A stretch of 64,000 bases of DNA from Deltaproteobacteria bacterium HGW-Deltaproteobacteria-15 (GCA_002840535.1 PHBH01000025.1:1-64000), one strand, 5' to 3'. Positions 1 to 8,276 are shown, counted from the first letter of the stretch. Notes: generated from the sequence alone by a model not told the origin. Numbers and translations are program-made.

Positions 1-17
1 CAAAATTGAGCAGCGGC

Positions 18-83
18 ACTTAACAATTCACTGGTGCCGACCCGGCCAAAAAACGGCCGGGCCGCACAGTTCAATCGTTACAT
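18..83 (+). other. integron attC-like site 1
   Basis: This imperfect palindrome has an integron attC layout. An R''-like core ACTTAAC lies at 18-24 and an R'-like core GTTACAT at 77-83. The arms CTGGTGC (31-37) and GCACAG (64-69) pair, leaving one extrahelical G, and a central stem CCGGCC (42-47)/GGCCGG (55-60) closes the structure. The 66-bp length and the order of boxes resemble the classical 60-bp attC of aadA cassettes, including TAACAATTC next to the first core. The last core has one mismatch to GTTRRRY. No integron integrase is visible; it could lie upstream of the window. Confidence 0.65.
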
Positions 84-97
84 CCCAGGGCATGCGC

Positions 98-204
98 AGA
101 GGGACGCTCTTTAGGAATTTAATTCAATCAATCGAGTCGAGATCAATGAAGAGTCAATTCGCTGAATAGAAAAGTTATTGAATTACGAAAGAGCGTCCCG
201 CTCT
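98..204. repeat. inverted-repeat element (MITE-like), non-coding
   Basis: Two arms of about 28 bp, 98-128 and 177-204, are near-perfect reverse complements sharing GGGACGCTCTTT and AATTCAAT. They enclose about 48 bp with no ORF. The size and arrangement suggest a miniature inverted-repeat element or IS remnant between the first attC-like site and the SDR gene. No target-site duplication was confirmed. Confidence 0.5.
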
Positions 205-312
205 AAGAAGCGCTAATAAGGGAACGGCGATACACCCTTGAGGGAGAGAAAGCATAATCGCATGTACGTCCCGAAAGCGCTATAAGAAGTGCAGGAAATG
301 AAGGAGAATTCT

Positions 313-999
313 TTGACGCAATCCAAGGCAATGCTTGTTGGTAATTCTGACGGCATAGGTTTGGCGACAACAAAGAGGTTGCTTGCCGCCGGGTGGGATA
401 TCGTCGGCGTATCAAGAAGCGAATCGCCAATCACCAACACAGCTTATCATCACTGGGTCGCAGACGTCAGTGAAAGCCGCTATGCAGACCTGATGAATGA
501 ACTGGTACTGATAGGTCCATTAGATCTGTGTATCTACTTCGTGGGGATTGGCGAGCTACTGAACCCCTTGGATATGAGCGGCGAAGCACGAATCATCGAC
601 GTAAACCTGACCGGAATGGTAAGAACCGCAGCAGCGGTCATTCCCCATATGGTGAGAAACGGAAGGGGTCACTTCATTGGGGTGTCCAGTCTGGCAGATG
701 AGTTGCTTTCCTCTGAGGCTCCTTCTTATCACGCTTCCAAGGCTGGTTTTTCAAATTACCTTGGAGGTCTGGCGTTGGCCTTGAAACCCAAGGGTGTGCA
801 TGTCACGAATGTCCGGTTTGGGTTCGTCGACACAAAAATGGCAAAAGGTGATGTGAAGCCGTTTATGATCAACGTCCAGAAGGCAGTTGACCATTTGGAG
901 AACTGCATCAGAAAGAAGCCGGCCTGTTACACCGCACCCAAAATTGTGATTCCGCTCATCAAGTTTCGTAAGCTGATGATGACACTTGGCGGGAAATGA
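313..999 (+). CDS. short-chain dehydrogenase/reductase (SDR)
   Basis: This 228-aa classical SDR is a probable NAD(P)-dependent oxidoreductase of unknown substrate. The nucleotide-binding motif near the N terminus is VGNSDGIG, a variant of TGxxxGIG. The catalytic Ser (GVSS) is followed 13 residues later by the YHASK motif with Tyr and Lys. I prefer the TTG start at 313 because AAGGAG at 301-306 sits 6 nt upstream; a GTG at 289 would add eight residues but has no good ribosome site. The gene lies between attC-like sites at 18-83 and 1022-1082, so it reads as the body of an integron cassette, consistent with its isolation from neighbouring pathways. Confidence 0.85.
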   Translation: MTQSKAMLVGNSDGIGLATTKRLLAAGWDIVGVSRSESPITNTAYHHWVADVSESRYADLMNELVLIGPLDLCIYFVGIGELLNPLDMSGEARIIDVNLTGMVRTAAAVIPHMVRNGRGHFIGVSSLADELLSSEAPSYHASKAGFSNYLGGLALALKPKGVHVTNVRFGFVDTKMAKGDVKPFMINVQKAVDHLENCIRKKPACYTAPKIVIPLIKFRKLMMTLGGK

Positions 1000-1021
1000 C
1001 CATTTGCGACGCAAAAACTGC

Positions 1022-1082
1022 GGCTAACCAAGTTGGTGCAGCGGACCTCGCTGGCGCTCGGACGCTGACCACGCCGTTAGAG
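1022..1082 (+). other. integron attC-like site 2
   Basis: This 61-bp imperfect palindrome starts 22 bp after the SDR stop, the position expected of a cassette's own attC. Cores are GGCTAAC (1022-1028) and GTTAGAG (1076-1082). The inner arms GGTGCAGCG and CGCTGACC pair with one unpaired G, the extrahelical base typical of attC bottom strands. Both cores deviate by a base from the RYYYAAC/GTTRRRY consensus. Confidence 0.6.
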
Positions 1083-1096
1083 ACAAGGCTCGAAAA

Positions 1097-1160
1097 ATCC
1101 AACCTTGCTTCTGAAGTGCGGCACGTGAAGAAGAGCCGTCACTGAGCAGCGGCGTTAGCC
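1097..1160 (+). other. integron attC-like site 3
   Basis: This is a third palindrome of the same size class (64 bp). Cores are ATCCAAC (1097-1103, matching RYYYAAC) and GTTAGCC (1154-1160, one mismatch). Inner arms TGCGGC and GCCGTCA pair with one extrahelical base, and outer arms TTGCT and AGCA also pair. The distance from the previous site leaves a cassette of only about 78 bp with no ORF. The next gene begins 12 bp downstream. Confidence 0.5.
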
Positions 1161-1171
1161 CGGAGTAGGGA

Positions 1172-1984
1172 ATGAAAATAAGAAACAAAGGCCAATTCAT
1201 ACGAAAGTTCCGGGGACGGTTTTCGCTGCGCCTTCACATGTTCGCTATCCTTACCGCGACAGCGTGCTCTGGCGTACTCGCCTCGAAAGTGCTTCTTGAA
1301 CTCGGTGTCAGTAGCCTTCCGATCAGGTACCCACTTGCAGTGCTGCTTGCATATCTTGTCTTCTTCCTGTGCGTGAGACTCTGGCTCATTTACGTCACTC
1401 CCCCCAAAAAAGGCGGAGGTTCACACCTAACCGATTGGCTCGACTTCCCAGATTTTTCAGCGCCGGGTAGTCCTGCCGGCGTGCGTGTGCCCATTCTCCG
1501 CCCTGGTGGAGGTCAGTTCGGCGGAGCGGGTGCTTCGGCTTCGTTCGATGCTTCTACTGCGATACCCTCTGATCTCCACTCCGCTGTAGGCAAAGCTGCC
1601 TCCGGTGCTGCAGACGGTCTTGGCGATGCCGTCGGTGAAGCCGCTGGTGCATTGGGAGAGGAGGGCGGTTTCATCATAGTCGTGGTCGTTGCCGTGCTTT
1701 TAGTGCTGCTCGCGACAATCCTCGGCGCCACCGTTTACGTCGTTTACGAGGCCCCTGTGATCCTGTCAGAAGCTGCATTCGAAACCCTGCTTGCCGCCTC
1801 GCTGATCAGAAAAGCTAAGAAGATGGGCAATGGAGACTGGGTCGGGAGCATCTTTTCTACAACTTGGAAGCCATTCCTGATTACCTTGGTCATGGCTCTG
1901 GTAGCCGGCGGGATTCTGAAATATTACTTCCCTGGAGCAATCCGGGTTGCCGAAATACTATCTGAGGTAGCCACTTCACGGTGA
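1172..1984 (+). CDS. hypothetical multi-pass membrane protein
   Basis: This 270-aa protein belongs to no family I recognise. Hydrophobic segments at about residues 18-40, 48-75, 163-190 and 228-252 look membrane-spanning. The region between the second and third segments is Gly/Ala/Ser/Pro-rich and low in complexity (about residues 90-160). The ATG at 1172 follows GGAG at 1162-1165 with six bases between. It starts immediately after the third attC-like site, so it may be a cassette gene, but no attC follows its stop at 1984; alternatively it is the first resident gene after the array. Confidence 0.7.
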   Translation: MKIRNKGQFIRKFRGRFSLRLHMFAILTATACSGVLASKVLLELGVSSLPIRYPLAVLLAYLVFFLCVRLWLIYVTPPKKGGGSHLTDWLDFPDFSAPGSPAGVRVPILRPGGGQFGGAGASASFDASTAIPSDLHSAVGKAASGAADGLGDAVGEAAGALGEEGGFIIVVVVAVLLVLLATILGATVYVVYEAPVILSEAAFETLLAASLIRKAKKMGNGDWVGSIFSTTWKPFLITLVMALVAGGILKYYFPGAIRVAEILSEVATSR

Positions 1985-2057
1985 TAGCGGTGGGCACGTT
2001 GATGAGGAAGAAGTAGAAACACCGGGGAAACTCTGAAAATGTGCATAAGGAGGTGTC

Positions 2058-2936
2058 ATGGAGAACAGGGATGTTTTGGAAGATCATGATATTGCGACCA
2101 TGGAACTGTCTGATGGATACATATCGCATTATCGCTTGTGGGGCCCGTCATCCGGTAAGGACGTAATCATTATGCTTCATGGTGGAATGAGCCACTCGGA
2201 ATGGCAAGCGCCTTTGGCCCGTGCGATCAGCGGCGCATCGGACATCTCATTTGTGGCTCCGGACCGGAGGGGATGCGGCCTTAACGAGGTGGATCGGGGC
2301 GATCTCAAGTCCCTGGATCAACTTCTCGATGATGTCATCAGGTACGCTGGGCATTTTAAGGAATCCTTTAACAGGGTTCACCTGGCTGGATGGTGCCAGG
2401 GATGCCAGTTCACTGTGCCGGCGGCTCGCATGATAAAGAATCAAAACATTGTGAGCAGCCTTATTCTGATGACACCCGGGTTTTTCTGGAGCGAGCGCTT
2501 CATTACCGTGCAGCAAATTGCCAGGGAATTCTTCATGGCGTTTCTAATGGAATTCAAAATTCAGCCCGATCCTAATAAAGCTTTCATCCCTGTCCCCATG
2601 GTCAAAGAGGATTTTACCTCGATAAAAAAGTGGCTCGACTATATCGAGCAAGATGATCTGAAAACCACACGGGTGTCCTTAAATACCGCGGTGGTTATGG
2701 AATCGGGTCAAAGAAAGTCGACTGACGATATTTTAGAAATCAACATACCCGTTCTCGTTATTCTGGCTGAAAAAGACAAGATAGTCGACAGTATGAAGAT
2801 CAGGGATCATTTGAAAGAGGTTATGAAAAGATGCAAGCAAAGCCGTGTCATTCAGTTTGAAACACAGCATGCCGTTCATTTTGAAAAGGCTGAGGACCTT
2901 GCCGGTGAGATTAAAAAATTCGTTTCAGATTTATGA
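2058..2936 (+). CDS. alpha/beta-hydrolase fold protein with Cys nucleophile elbow
   Basis: This 292-aa alpha/beta-hydrolase has a strong ribosome site, AAGGAGG, just upstream of its ATG. The oxyanion-hole motif HGG is at about residue 35. The nucleophile elbow reads G-W-C-Q-G (residues 111-115), so the predicted nucleophile is Cys113 rather than Ser. An acid loop (EKDKIVD) and a catalytic His (QHAVHF) follow in the usual order near the C terminus. Cys nucleophiles occur in dienelactone-hydrolase-type and some acyl-transferring relatives. The substrate is unknown. The flanking genes are unrelated, and no signal peptide is seen. Confidence 0.85.
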   Translation: MENRDVLEDHDIATMELSDGYISHYRLWGPSSGKDVIIMLHGGMSHSEWQAPLARAISGASDISFVAPDRRGCGLNEVDRGDLKSLDQLLDDVIRYAGHFKESFNRVHLAGWCQGCQFTVPAARMIKNQNIVSSLILMTPGFFWSERFITVQQIAREFFMAFLMEFKIQPDPNKAFIPVPMVKEDFTSIKKWLDYIEQDDLKTTRVSLNTAVVMESGQRKSTDDILEINIPVLVILAEKDKIVDSMKIRDHLKEVMKRCKQSRVIQFETQHAVHFEKAEDLAGEIKKFVSDL

Positions 2937-3064
2937 GGAGTAGAATTTCCTGACGGAAGTCATGCGGCCGGTGGGTTTTCTCCCCGACCCTGTTGCTCTG
3001 GGGTCGTGCCGCGAGACGACACTCCTCACGACGAAACAATGAAGCAAAAGAAAGGAGCGATGCA

Positions 3065-3178
3065 ATGGGAGACAAAGGCGGAAAAAAGGATAAAGACAAG
3101 GGGAAGAAACAGAAGGTGACGAAGAAAGAGAAAGAGGAGAAGAAGAAGCAGGATAAGAAACCGAAGCGTGCCTCCTGA
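3065..3178 (+). CDS. 37-aa lysine-rich small protein
   Basis: A short protein starting MGDKGGKKDKDKGKKQK and made mainly of Lys, Asp, Glu and Gln, with no hydrophobic core. The ATG at 3065 follows AAAGGAG (3051-3057) at a normal spacing; the longer reading from 2993 lacks such a site. Very similar charged mini-proteins are common, unnamed genes in proteobacterial genomes. It is probably disordered; nucleic-acid or polyanion binding is only a guess from composition. Confidence 0.65.
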   Translation: MGDKGGKKDKDKGKKQKVTKKEKEEKKKQDKKPKRAS

Positions 3179-3343
3179 GGGGAATCGGGAGGACGTGAAG
3201 CTGAAGGATCTGCGCGAGTCGGGTAAAAGGGTGAGAGCGAATGAGCGGATTTTTGTAGGATCCGATTAGTCCCCGATGCTATGAGGTTGCCCAGGACCTC
3301 GGCTTTAAAAGACGTGCGATATTGAATCAGGGAGGAAGACCCG

Positions 3344-3700
3344 ATGCCACACTGCATACTCGAGTACTCCGCAAACGTTGTCGACCGGCCGGATATGGCC
3401 CGCCTTCTCAAGGAAATCCACGACGCTCTCATGGCGACAGGGCTGTTTATCCTGACTGACATCAAAAGCAGAGTCCTCCGGCACGAACAATACTTTATAG
3501 GCGACGGCGATCCTGAGCGGGCGTTCGTCACTCTGAACGTCCAGATTCTTCAAGGTCGGAGCGACGAGGTGAAGGCTCAAATCAGCGAGCCGGCCCTGCA
3601 GGTGCTGAAACGCGCTTTCCCGGAAACCCTCCGGCAGCGCAAGTGCAGCCTGACGGTACAGGTAAGTGAAATCCACCGCCCAAGTTACCGTCGCAACTGA
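3344..3700 (+). CDS. 5-carboxymethyl-2-hydroxymuconate isomerase (CHMI) family protein
   Basis: This 118-aa protein opens with MPHCILEYSANV, the signature start of CHMI-family tautomerases. There Pro1, exposed after removal of Met, is the catalytic base. The length matches the family (about 115-130 aa). In aromatic catabolism the enzyme isomerises carboxymethyl-hydroxymuconate, but no other homoprotocatechuate gene is nearby, so its substrate here may differ. A GGGAGG ribosome site precedes the ATG. Confidence 0.8.
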   Translation: MPHCILEYSANVVDRPDMARLLKEIHDALMATGLFILTDIKSRVLRHEQYFIGDGDPERAFVTLNVQILQGRSDEVKAQISEPALQVLKRAFPETLRQRKCSLTVQVSEIHRPSYRRN

Positions 3701-3793
3701 GGCAGGGGCCGGCGCGGTGAAGCCGAAAATTCGTGAATCCATGCAGATTGCCGGTCAACGAAGCAGAAGAAGGCCAAGGAAAAGCGCAAATCC

Positions 3794-4654
3794 ATGTCGC
3801 CTGCCGTATCGATAAAGGGGTTGATCAAGAACTATGGGAGGGTGAAAGCCCTCCGGGGGCTTGACCTGACTATTGAGACGGGTCAGATTTTTTGCCTTTT
3901 GGGGCCGAACGGAGCCGGGAAATCAACCCTGATCAAGGCCATTGTGGGTGCTGTCAGGCCGACCTCGGGGACCGTCGAAGTACTGGGGCATTCCATGCCC
4001 ATGGAAGCCCGGCTCGCAAGAACGCGTCTCGGATATATGCCTCAGGTGCCCGCACTCTATGAAGACTTGTCAGTCCGGGCCAATGTCAAGTTCTTTGGGC
4101 GGTCCCACAGGCTTGAAGATCTAAACAGGAGGATTGACCGTGTCCTTGACTTTGTCGGCCTCCTCTCTCTTTCCGGGCGCCGTACCGGCACCCTTTCAGG
4201 AGGGCTCAAACAGCGCTGCTCCCTCGCCTGCGCCCTGGTGCATGAACCGGAACTCCTGCTCCTCGATGAGCCGACGGCCGGGGTCGATCCCGTGCTCAAG
4301 GAGGGATTCTGGAAGCATTTTCGCTCTCTGACGGAGAAGGGCGTGACGATTGTGATATCCACCCACCTCATGGATGAGCCCCTGATATGCGACCGGATAG
4401 GTCTCCTCAGGGAAGGGTTCATGATCCTCGAGGATACTCCGGAGAACATCGTGGCAATGGGAAAAACGGACGTGCGCTTCGATAGGAACGGGAAATCGTT
4501 CACAGAAAGGGTCGGCGATTACTCCCGGGAACTGCCGGAGATGCTGAAGCGCTACGGCCTTGATCAAGGAATCTCCAGGATATCGCTCCATCAGGAGAAG
4601 CTGGAAGACATTCTCCTCCGGATCATAAGAGAGAGGAAAAGAGATGCTGAATAG
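3794..4654 (+). CDS. ABC-2 type transporter, ATP-binding protein
   Basis: This 286-aa ATPase has Walker A GPNGAGKST, signature LSGGLKQR, Walker B LLLLDEPTAGVD and a switch His (STHLMDE). The C-terminal tail after about residue 220 is typical of ABC-2 exporters (drug, antibiotic or polysaccharide). It overlaps the permease gene by 11 bp, so the two are translationally coupled and likely form a homodimer-plus-permease exporter in the cytoplasmic membrane. The substrate cannot be read from the sequence. Confidence 0.93.
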   Translation: MSPAVSIKGLIKNYGRVKALRGLDLTIETGQIFCLLGPNGAGKSTLIKAIVGAVRPTSGTVEVLGHSMPMEARLARTRLGYMPQVPALYEDLSVRANVKFFGRSHRLEDLNRRIDRVLDFVGLLSLSGRRTGTLSGGLKQRCSLACALVHEPELLLLDEPTAGVDPVLKEGFWKHFRSLTEKGVTIVISTHLMDEPLICDRIGLLREGFMILEDTPENIVAMGKTDVRFDRNGKSFTERVGDYSRELPEMLKRYGLDQGISRISLHQEKLEDILLRIIRERKRDAE

Positions 4655-5390
4655 TATCTTGGCAATCACCTGCCGGATCTACAGTCAGCTTCTTGGGGAC
4701 AAACGCTTTCTCGCTCTGGCCGTTTTTGTGCCCTTGATCATCTTCTATCTTTTCAAGGTGTTCATCCGCGCCCTGCCGGTCGAGCTCTTTACCAATCCCG
4801 AAGAGCTTTACATCCTGATCACGGCGTTTATCATCCATTTCACGTCCTATGTCCTCTGCCTGATTGTCATTGTCCGTGAGCGGAGGGACGAGACGCTGAG
4901 CCGAATGTTCGTAAATAACTTCAACCGTTCGGAGATCGTGATCGGGTATATCCTCGGCTACGCCGGTCTTGCCACACTCCAGGCCGTGCTCATCATGTTG
5001 GAAGTGGCGATCCTGTTCGAACTCTCATACACCATGAGCATGATGCTTTCCCTGTTCGCAGTGATGTGGGTCTTGTCACTGATCTCCATCGCCCTGGGCA
5101 TTATGTTCTCCAACCTGGCCAGAACCGAAGCCCAGATTTTCCCCTTTATCCCGCTGTTCATTCTCCCAACGATTTTTTTATCCGGCCTGCTCCTTCCAAT
5201 GAACAGCCTTCCCTGGAGCGTCCGCTGGCTTGGCTATCTCATCCCATTCACTTACGCTCAAAGGGCCATCAAACCGATGATCGCGGAGATGAGCGGTATT
5301 CCTTCTCATCTGGGTGAGTTCGCCGTCCTGATACTCTATGGTATCCTGCTGCTTGTTCTGTCGAGCATGACATTGAAACAGCGGGAGTAA
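4644..5390 (+). CDS. ABC-2 type transporter permease
   Basis: This 248-aa integral membrane protein has about six predicted transmembrane segments: near residues 20-40, 55-78, 100-130, 135-155, 170-190 and 225-243. It carries the ABC-2 pattern of a hydrophobic block with a PF/P-rich loop (FLSGLLLPMNSLPW) before the last helices. It overlaps the 3' end of the ATPase gene and provides the membrane channel of that exporter. Confidence 0.9.
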   Translation: MLNSILAITCRIYSQLLGDKRFLALAVFVPLIIFYLFKVFIRALPVELFTNPEELYILITAFIIHFTSYVLCLIVIVRERRDETLSRMFVNNFNRSEIVIGYILGYAGLATLQAVLIMLEVAILFELSYTMSMMLSLFAVMWVLSLISIALGIMFSNLARTEAQIFPFIPLFILPTIFLSGLLLPMNSLPWSVRWLGYLIPFTYAQRAIKPMIAEMSGIPSHLGEFAVLILYGILLLVLSSMTLKQRE

Positions 5391-5424
5391 TAGATTTGGG
5401 CGAAACGCCAAGGGGATTCGGTCC

Positions 5425-5904
5425 ATGAATCGAACATACAAGATACAGCGCAAGCTGATGGTACAGATTGCCGAACTCGAGCGGATCGGCATGCAACGGG
5501 ATACATCCCTCAACTGGGAGAGAATACACAGCGTGAGTTGTTCGAGGAGCGGGTATTTTCTCGCGCTGGAGCGGGGAGTCGATGCCGAACTGGCGGCCAT
5601 AGCGTGTTCCGTGCATGACTATGGAAGGATTATAACAGGAAAACAGCTCGGTCACGCTGAAGCAGGTTATGAGCCACTGAGGCGCTTTCTCATGGAGAGC
5701 GGCCATTTAGGCAGGGAAGAGGTCGAGTCGATTGCACAGGCGGCAAGAAACCACAGCAGGAAAGGGGAGACAGGAACTCCGATAGAGGAAATAGTCAAAG
5801 ATGCAGATGTATTGGAGTGCTATTGGTACGGGATTGCCATTGAAAAAGATGAATATAAAAGGCGGCTGGACAGACTGCAAGGGAGGTTCAGGCAAATAGC
5901 GTGA
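5425..5904 (+). CDS. HD-domain protein (putative metal-dependent phosphohydrolase)
   Basis: This 159-aa cytoplasmic protein has HD-superfamily ligands in order: His in ERIHS, the HD pair in VHDYGR (about residue 62), a His in GHAEAG and an Asp in VKDADVLE. Such domains hydrolyse phosphate esters or nucleotides; the substrate is unknown. It lies 34 bp behind the ABC permease and 39 bp before the cupin gene, so it may share their transcript. Confidence 0.8.
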   Translation: MNRTYKIQRKLMVQIAELERIGMQRDTSLNWERIHSVSCSRSGYFLALERGVDAELAAIACSVHDYGRIITGKQLGHAEAGYEPLRRFLMESGHLGREEVESIAQAARNHSRKGETGTPIEEIVKDADVLECYWYGIAIEKDEYKRRLDRLQGRFRQIA

Positions 5905-5943
5905 AACCTTGGGTTTTCTGATGATGTGAAAAGGAGGATGAAT

Positions 5944-6276
5944 ATGATCCGGAAGCACAGCGAAAGCGGGTACGATACGCCGATACCGGGGGTCGAGCAG
6001 AAGACGCTCGTCTACGGCGAAAGAACATTGATGGCCGAGTTTCTGCTCAAGAAGGGCAAACGGGTGCCAAGACACTCCCACTCGCATGAACAGACCGGTT
6101 ACCTCGTGAGGGGCCGCATCCGGATTTCCATCGGCCCGGAACATGGCGATCTGGGCCCAGGCGACAGCTGGTCCATACCAGGCAATGTCGAACATGGGGC
6201 GGAAGCGCTTGAAGACTCTGTCGCCCTGGAGGTCTTTTCTCCTGTGAGAGAGGATTACCTGCCAAAGCAGGCCTGA
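5944..6276 (+). CDS. small cupin-domain protein
   Basis: This 110-aa single-domain cupin has a metal-binding core HSHSHEQ followed by a Gly-rich turn and a second motif ending GNVEHGAEA, giving the usual His/His/Glu...His set. AAGGAGG at about 5930-5936 places the start at ATG 5944; an upstream in-frame GTG (5926) overlaps that site and is unlikely. The 3' end overlaps the convergent gene on the other strand by 22 bp. Function is unassigned; such proteins act as small metal-dependent enzymes or ligand sensors. Confidence 0.8.
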   Translation: MIRKHSESGYDTPIPGVEQKTLVYGERTLMAEFLLKKGKRVPRHSHSHEQTGYLVRGRIRISIGPEHGDLGPGDSWSIPGNVEHGAEALEDSVALEVFSPVREDYLPKQA

Positions 6277-6875
6277 GTCCAGTCCCTTCCGTCTACGAGC
6301 ATCCGGATGGCGCTTCCATCGAAAACCATGGAAATGTCGTGACCCGGCTGCGGGCCGAACAAGGATGAGTATTTTGCGACAACCTGCTCGGGATTGTCGC
6401 TGGCCAGGTACTCCCGTTGAAACTGCAGGTGTTTTGGAATCTCCCACGTGTGACTGCTGATGGCATTGACCGTCTGGAACAGCCGCTTCACTTCGGGGTC
6501 TGCGTTGACGAGCTCCTCGATCCGTTGCGCTTCGGGGAAGTCGCTGTTCGCCCTGATCGAGCCCGTTCTCCCGTCCACTCTGAATTCAATGGGGGGTTGG
6601 GCGGACATCTCTGCATGAGAGAGAAGGTGGGCCAGTTTTGCCGAGAGATCGGCAGATAATTCCTTCACGTTACGTGTGGTGGGCAAGAGCAGGGGGTCGC
6701 TGAGCAATCCGGATGCGGCCGAGAAATCCGCCACGTCGAAACGTTCCACAACGCGCAGTGAAGCACTCGATAACCCTTCCGGGAAACCATCCCCATTGTC
6801 CTGGTCGCCTCTTTTGTTCGGAAGAGAAACTTCGGACATTGTGCCCGCGTGATTGCCTGAGATCGAGGAAAGCAT
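6255..6875 (-). CDS. hypothetical protein, convergent to the cupin gene
   Basis: This 206-aa soluble protein has no recognised domain. It is moderately charged with no signal peptide or membrane segment. The N-terminal about 40 residues are Ser/Gly/Asp-rich and possibly disordered. On the reverse strand GGAGAGAACAAGG precedes its ATG, supporting translation. Its stop overlaps the end of the cupin ORF. The middle has a long helical stretch (SADLSAKLAHLLSHAEM) that could mediate protein contacts. Confidence 0.65.
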   Translation of the reverse strand: MLSSISGNHAGTMSEVSLPNKRGDQDNGDGFPEGLSSASLRVVERFDVADFSAASGLLSDPLLLPTTRNVKELSADLSAKLAHLLSHAEMSAQPPIEFRVDGRTGSIRANSDFPEAQRIEELVNADPEVKRLFQTVNAISSHTWEIPKHLQFQREYLASDNPEQVVAKYSSLFGPQPGHDISMVFDGSAIRMLVDGRDWTQACFGR

Positions 6876-7120
6876 CCTTGTTCTCTCCTTTGTTTGGAAT
6901 TCGATACCCTCCTGAAAAGCAAATCATGTGCCAAACCCTCTCTCCTGCGCTCGGAAAGCATTGCGGTAGTAAGCGGGAATTGCTAGAAGAAGAGACGAGA
7001 CACCGCACCAAGTCAGGATGCAAGGGAGGAATGATCATGAAGATCCTCGGGGTGCATAGGGATCAGGAACGGATCTCTGCCGGAGGTGTATGAATAACAG
7101 GAAAGAGAGGCATTTCTTGA

Positions 7121-7981
7121 ATGGAATTGACCCAGACAAAGTATGAAGTCGAAAAGGGCATAGCAACGGTTACGCTGAACCGTCCTGACCAGTTGAACGC
7201 GTTTACCAAGGTCATGCGAAAAGAGCTGATCGACATCTTCAGCGCGGCCGATCAGGACGATTCGGTGCGCGCGGTAGTGGTGACGGGCGCGGGCAGGGCC
7301 TTCTGCGCCGGCGCGGACTTGTCCTCCGGCGCCGGCGCCTTTGAACGGGCAATGCAGGACGGCCGGAACGTCTCTCTGGCGGAACATCGCGATGGCGGCG
7401 GACAGGTTTCCCTCGCGATCTTCAGGTGCCGGAAACCTGTGATCGGAGCGATCAATGGGCACGCGGTCGGGGTGGGCATTACCATGACCCTGCCAATGGA
7501 TATCCGGATTGTCTCTGAGGATGCAAAGATCGGATTTGTCTTTGCCAGGCGCGGGGTGGTCCCCGAGGCATGCTCGTCGTGGTTTCTCCCCAGAATCGTG
7601 GGGATCTCCAAGGCGGCCGAGTGGATCTATACGGGCCGGGTTTTCCGCGCTTCGGAAGAGGCGAATTCCGGCCTGTTCAATCATGTGCTTCCTACGGACA
7701 AGGTGCTGGAAAAGGCGATGACGATTGCGCGTGAAATTGCCGAGAATACATCCGCCATATCCGTTGCGCTCGGCAAGGCGTTGTTGTGGCATGCCCATGC
7801 GGAAGCGGATCCCCAGTCGGCCCACCTGATCGATTCAAAATGCTTCTACTGGGCAGGCCTCCAGAAGGATTCACGGGAGGGAGTTCAGAGTTTTCTGGAG
7901 AAAAGGAAGCCCCGGTTTACAATGAAGGTCAGTTCCGACATGCCCGATTTCTATCCGTGGTGGAAAGAGCCGAAGGTCTGA
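7121..7981 (+). CDS. enoyl-CoA hydratase/isomerase (crotonase) family protein
   Basis: This 286-aa crotonase-fold enzyme has the first oxyanion-hole segment GRAFCAGADLSSG and the second region with FARRGVVPEACSSW. The Glu in VPEA corresponds to the usual catalytic acid position, followed by LPRIVG. It probably acts on an acyl-CoA in beta-oxidation or a related pathway. It stands alone, without thiolase or acyl-CoA dehydrogenase neighbours. The ATG at 7121 has only a weak GAGAGG upstream. Confidence 0.88.
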   Translation: MELTQTKYEVEKGIATVTLNRPDQLNAFTKVMRKELIDIFSAADQDDSVRAVVVTGAGRAFCAGADLSSGAGAFERAMQDGRNVSLAEHRDGGGQVSLAIFRCRKPVIGAINGHAVGVGITMTLPMDIRIVSEDAKIGFVFARRGVVPEACSSWFLPRIVGISKAAEWIYTGRVFRASEEANSGLFNHVLPTDKVLEKAMTIAREIAENTSAISVALGKALLWHAHAEADPQSAHLIDSKCFYWAGLQKDSREGVQSFLEKRKPRFTMKVSSDMPDFYPWWKEPKV

Positions 7982-8034
7982 ATCAGAGGCCGGCATAGCT
8001 GCTCGCCGATGACGCAGTCTGATGGAGAACTCTT

Positions 8035-8128
8035 TTTCACCGCGGAGGCGCAGAGGTCGCAGAGTGAGTGATTTTTCTTGTCTGCGGGGAGACGGCCGCA
8101 GACAAGAAGGAGCGCTCTCTGCGGTGAA
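8035..8128. repeat. palindromic element with 9-bp-periodic arms and 13-bp hairpin
   Basis: The outer arms read TTCACCGCGGAGGCGCAGAG (left, period about 9) and CTCTGCGGTGAA (right). They enclose a perfect 13-bp stem, TTCTTGTCTGCGG (8075-8087) with CCGCAGACAAGAA (8096-8108). No coding potential is seen. The remainder of the 7982-8276 gap shows nothing else recognisable. Related elements lie at 16669-16790, 19755-19925 and 27305-27500. Confidence 0.6.
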
Positions 8129-8276
8129 GTCAGCCCTTTTGGATAACGTCTCCTACGGAAAGTATCATCTCCATACATGCAGCAAACTTCCCCCCTTCAA
8201 AATACTGCTATTCCCTACTTGAGGGATGAGGTTTGGTTATTATCTTCTTAGCCAGTAGCAGGTAGGAGGTGTTGTC

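Noticed and set aside
1985-2057. A fourth attC site after the membrane protein gene
   Set aside because: No TAAC...GTTA palindrome is found here or up to 3.0 kb, so the cassette array seems to end at 1160.
3179-3343. Protein-like fragment (CYEVAQDLGFKRRAI) between the Lys-rich gene and the CHMI gene
   Set aside because: It has an in-frame stop just upstream, no start and only about 20 codons; possible gene remnant but unsupported.
7037-7093. 18-codon ORF MKILGVHRDQERISAGGV with GGGAGG upstream
   Set aside because: The ribosome site is good but the peptide is too short to assign and could be a chance ORF or the remnant of a truncated gene; kept out of the feature list.
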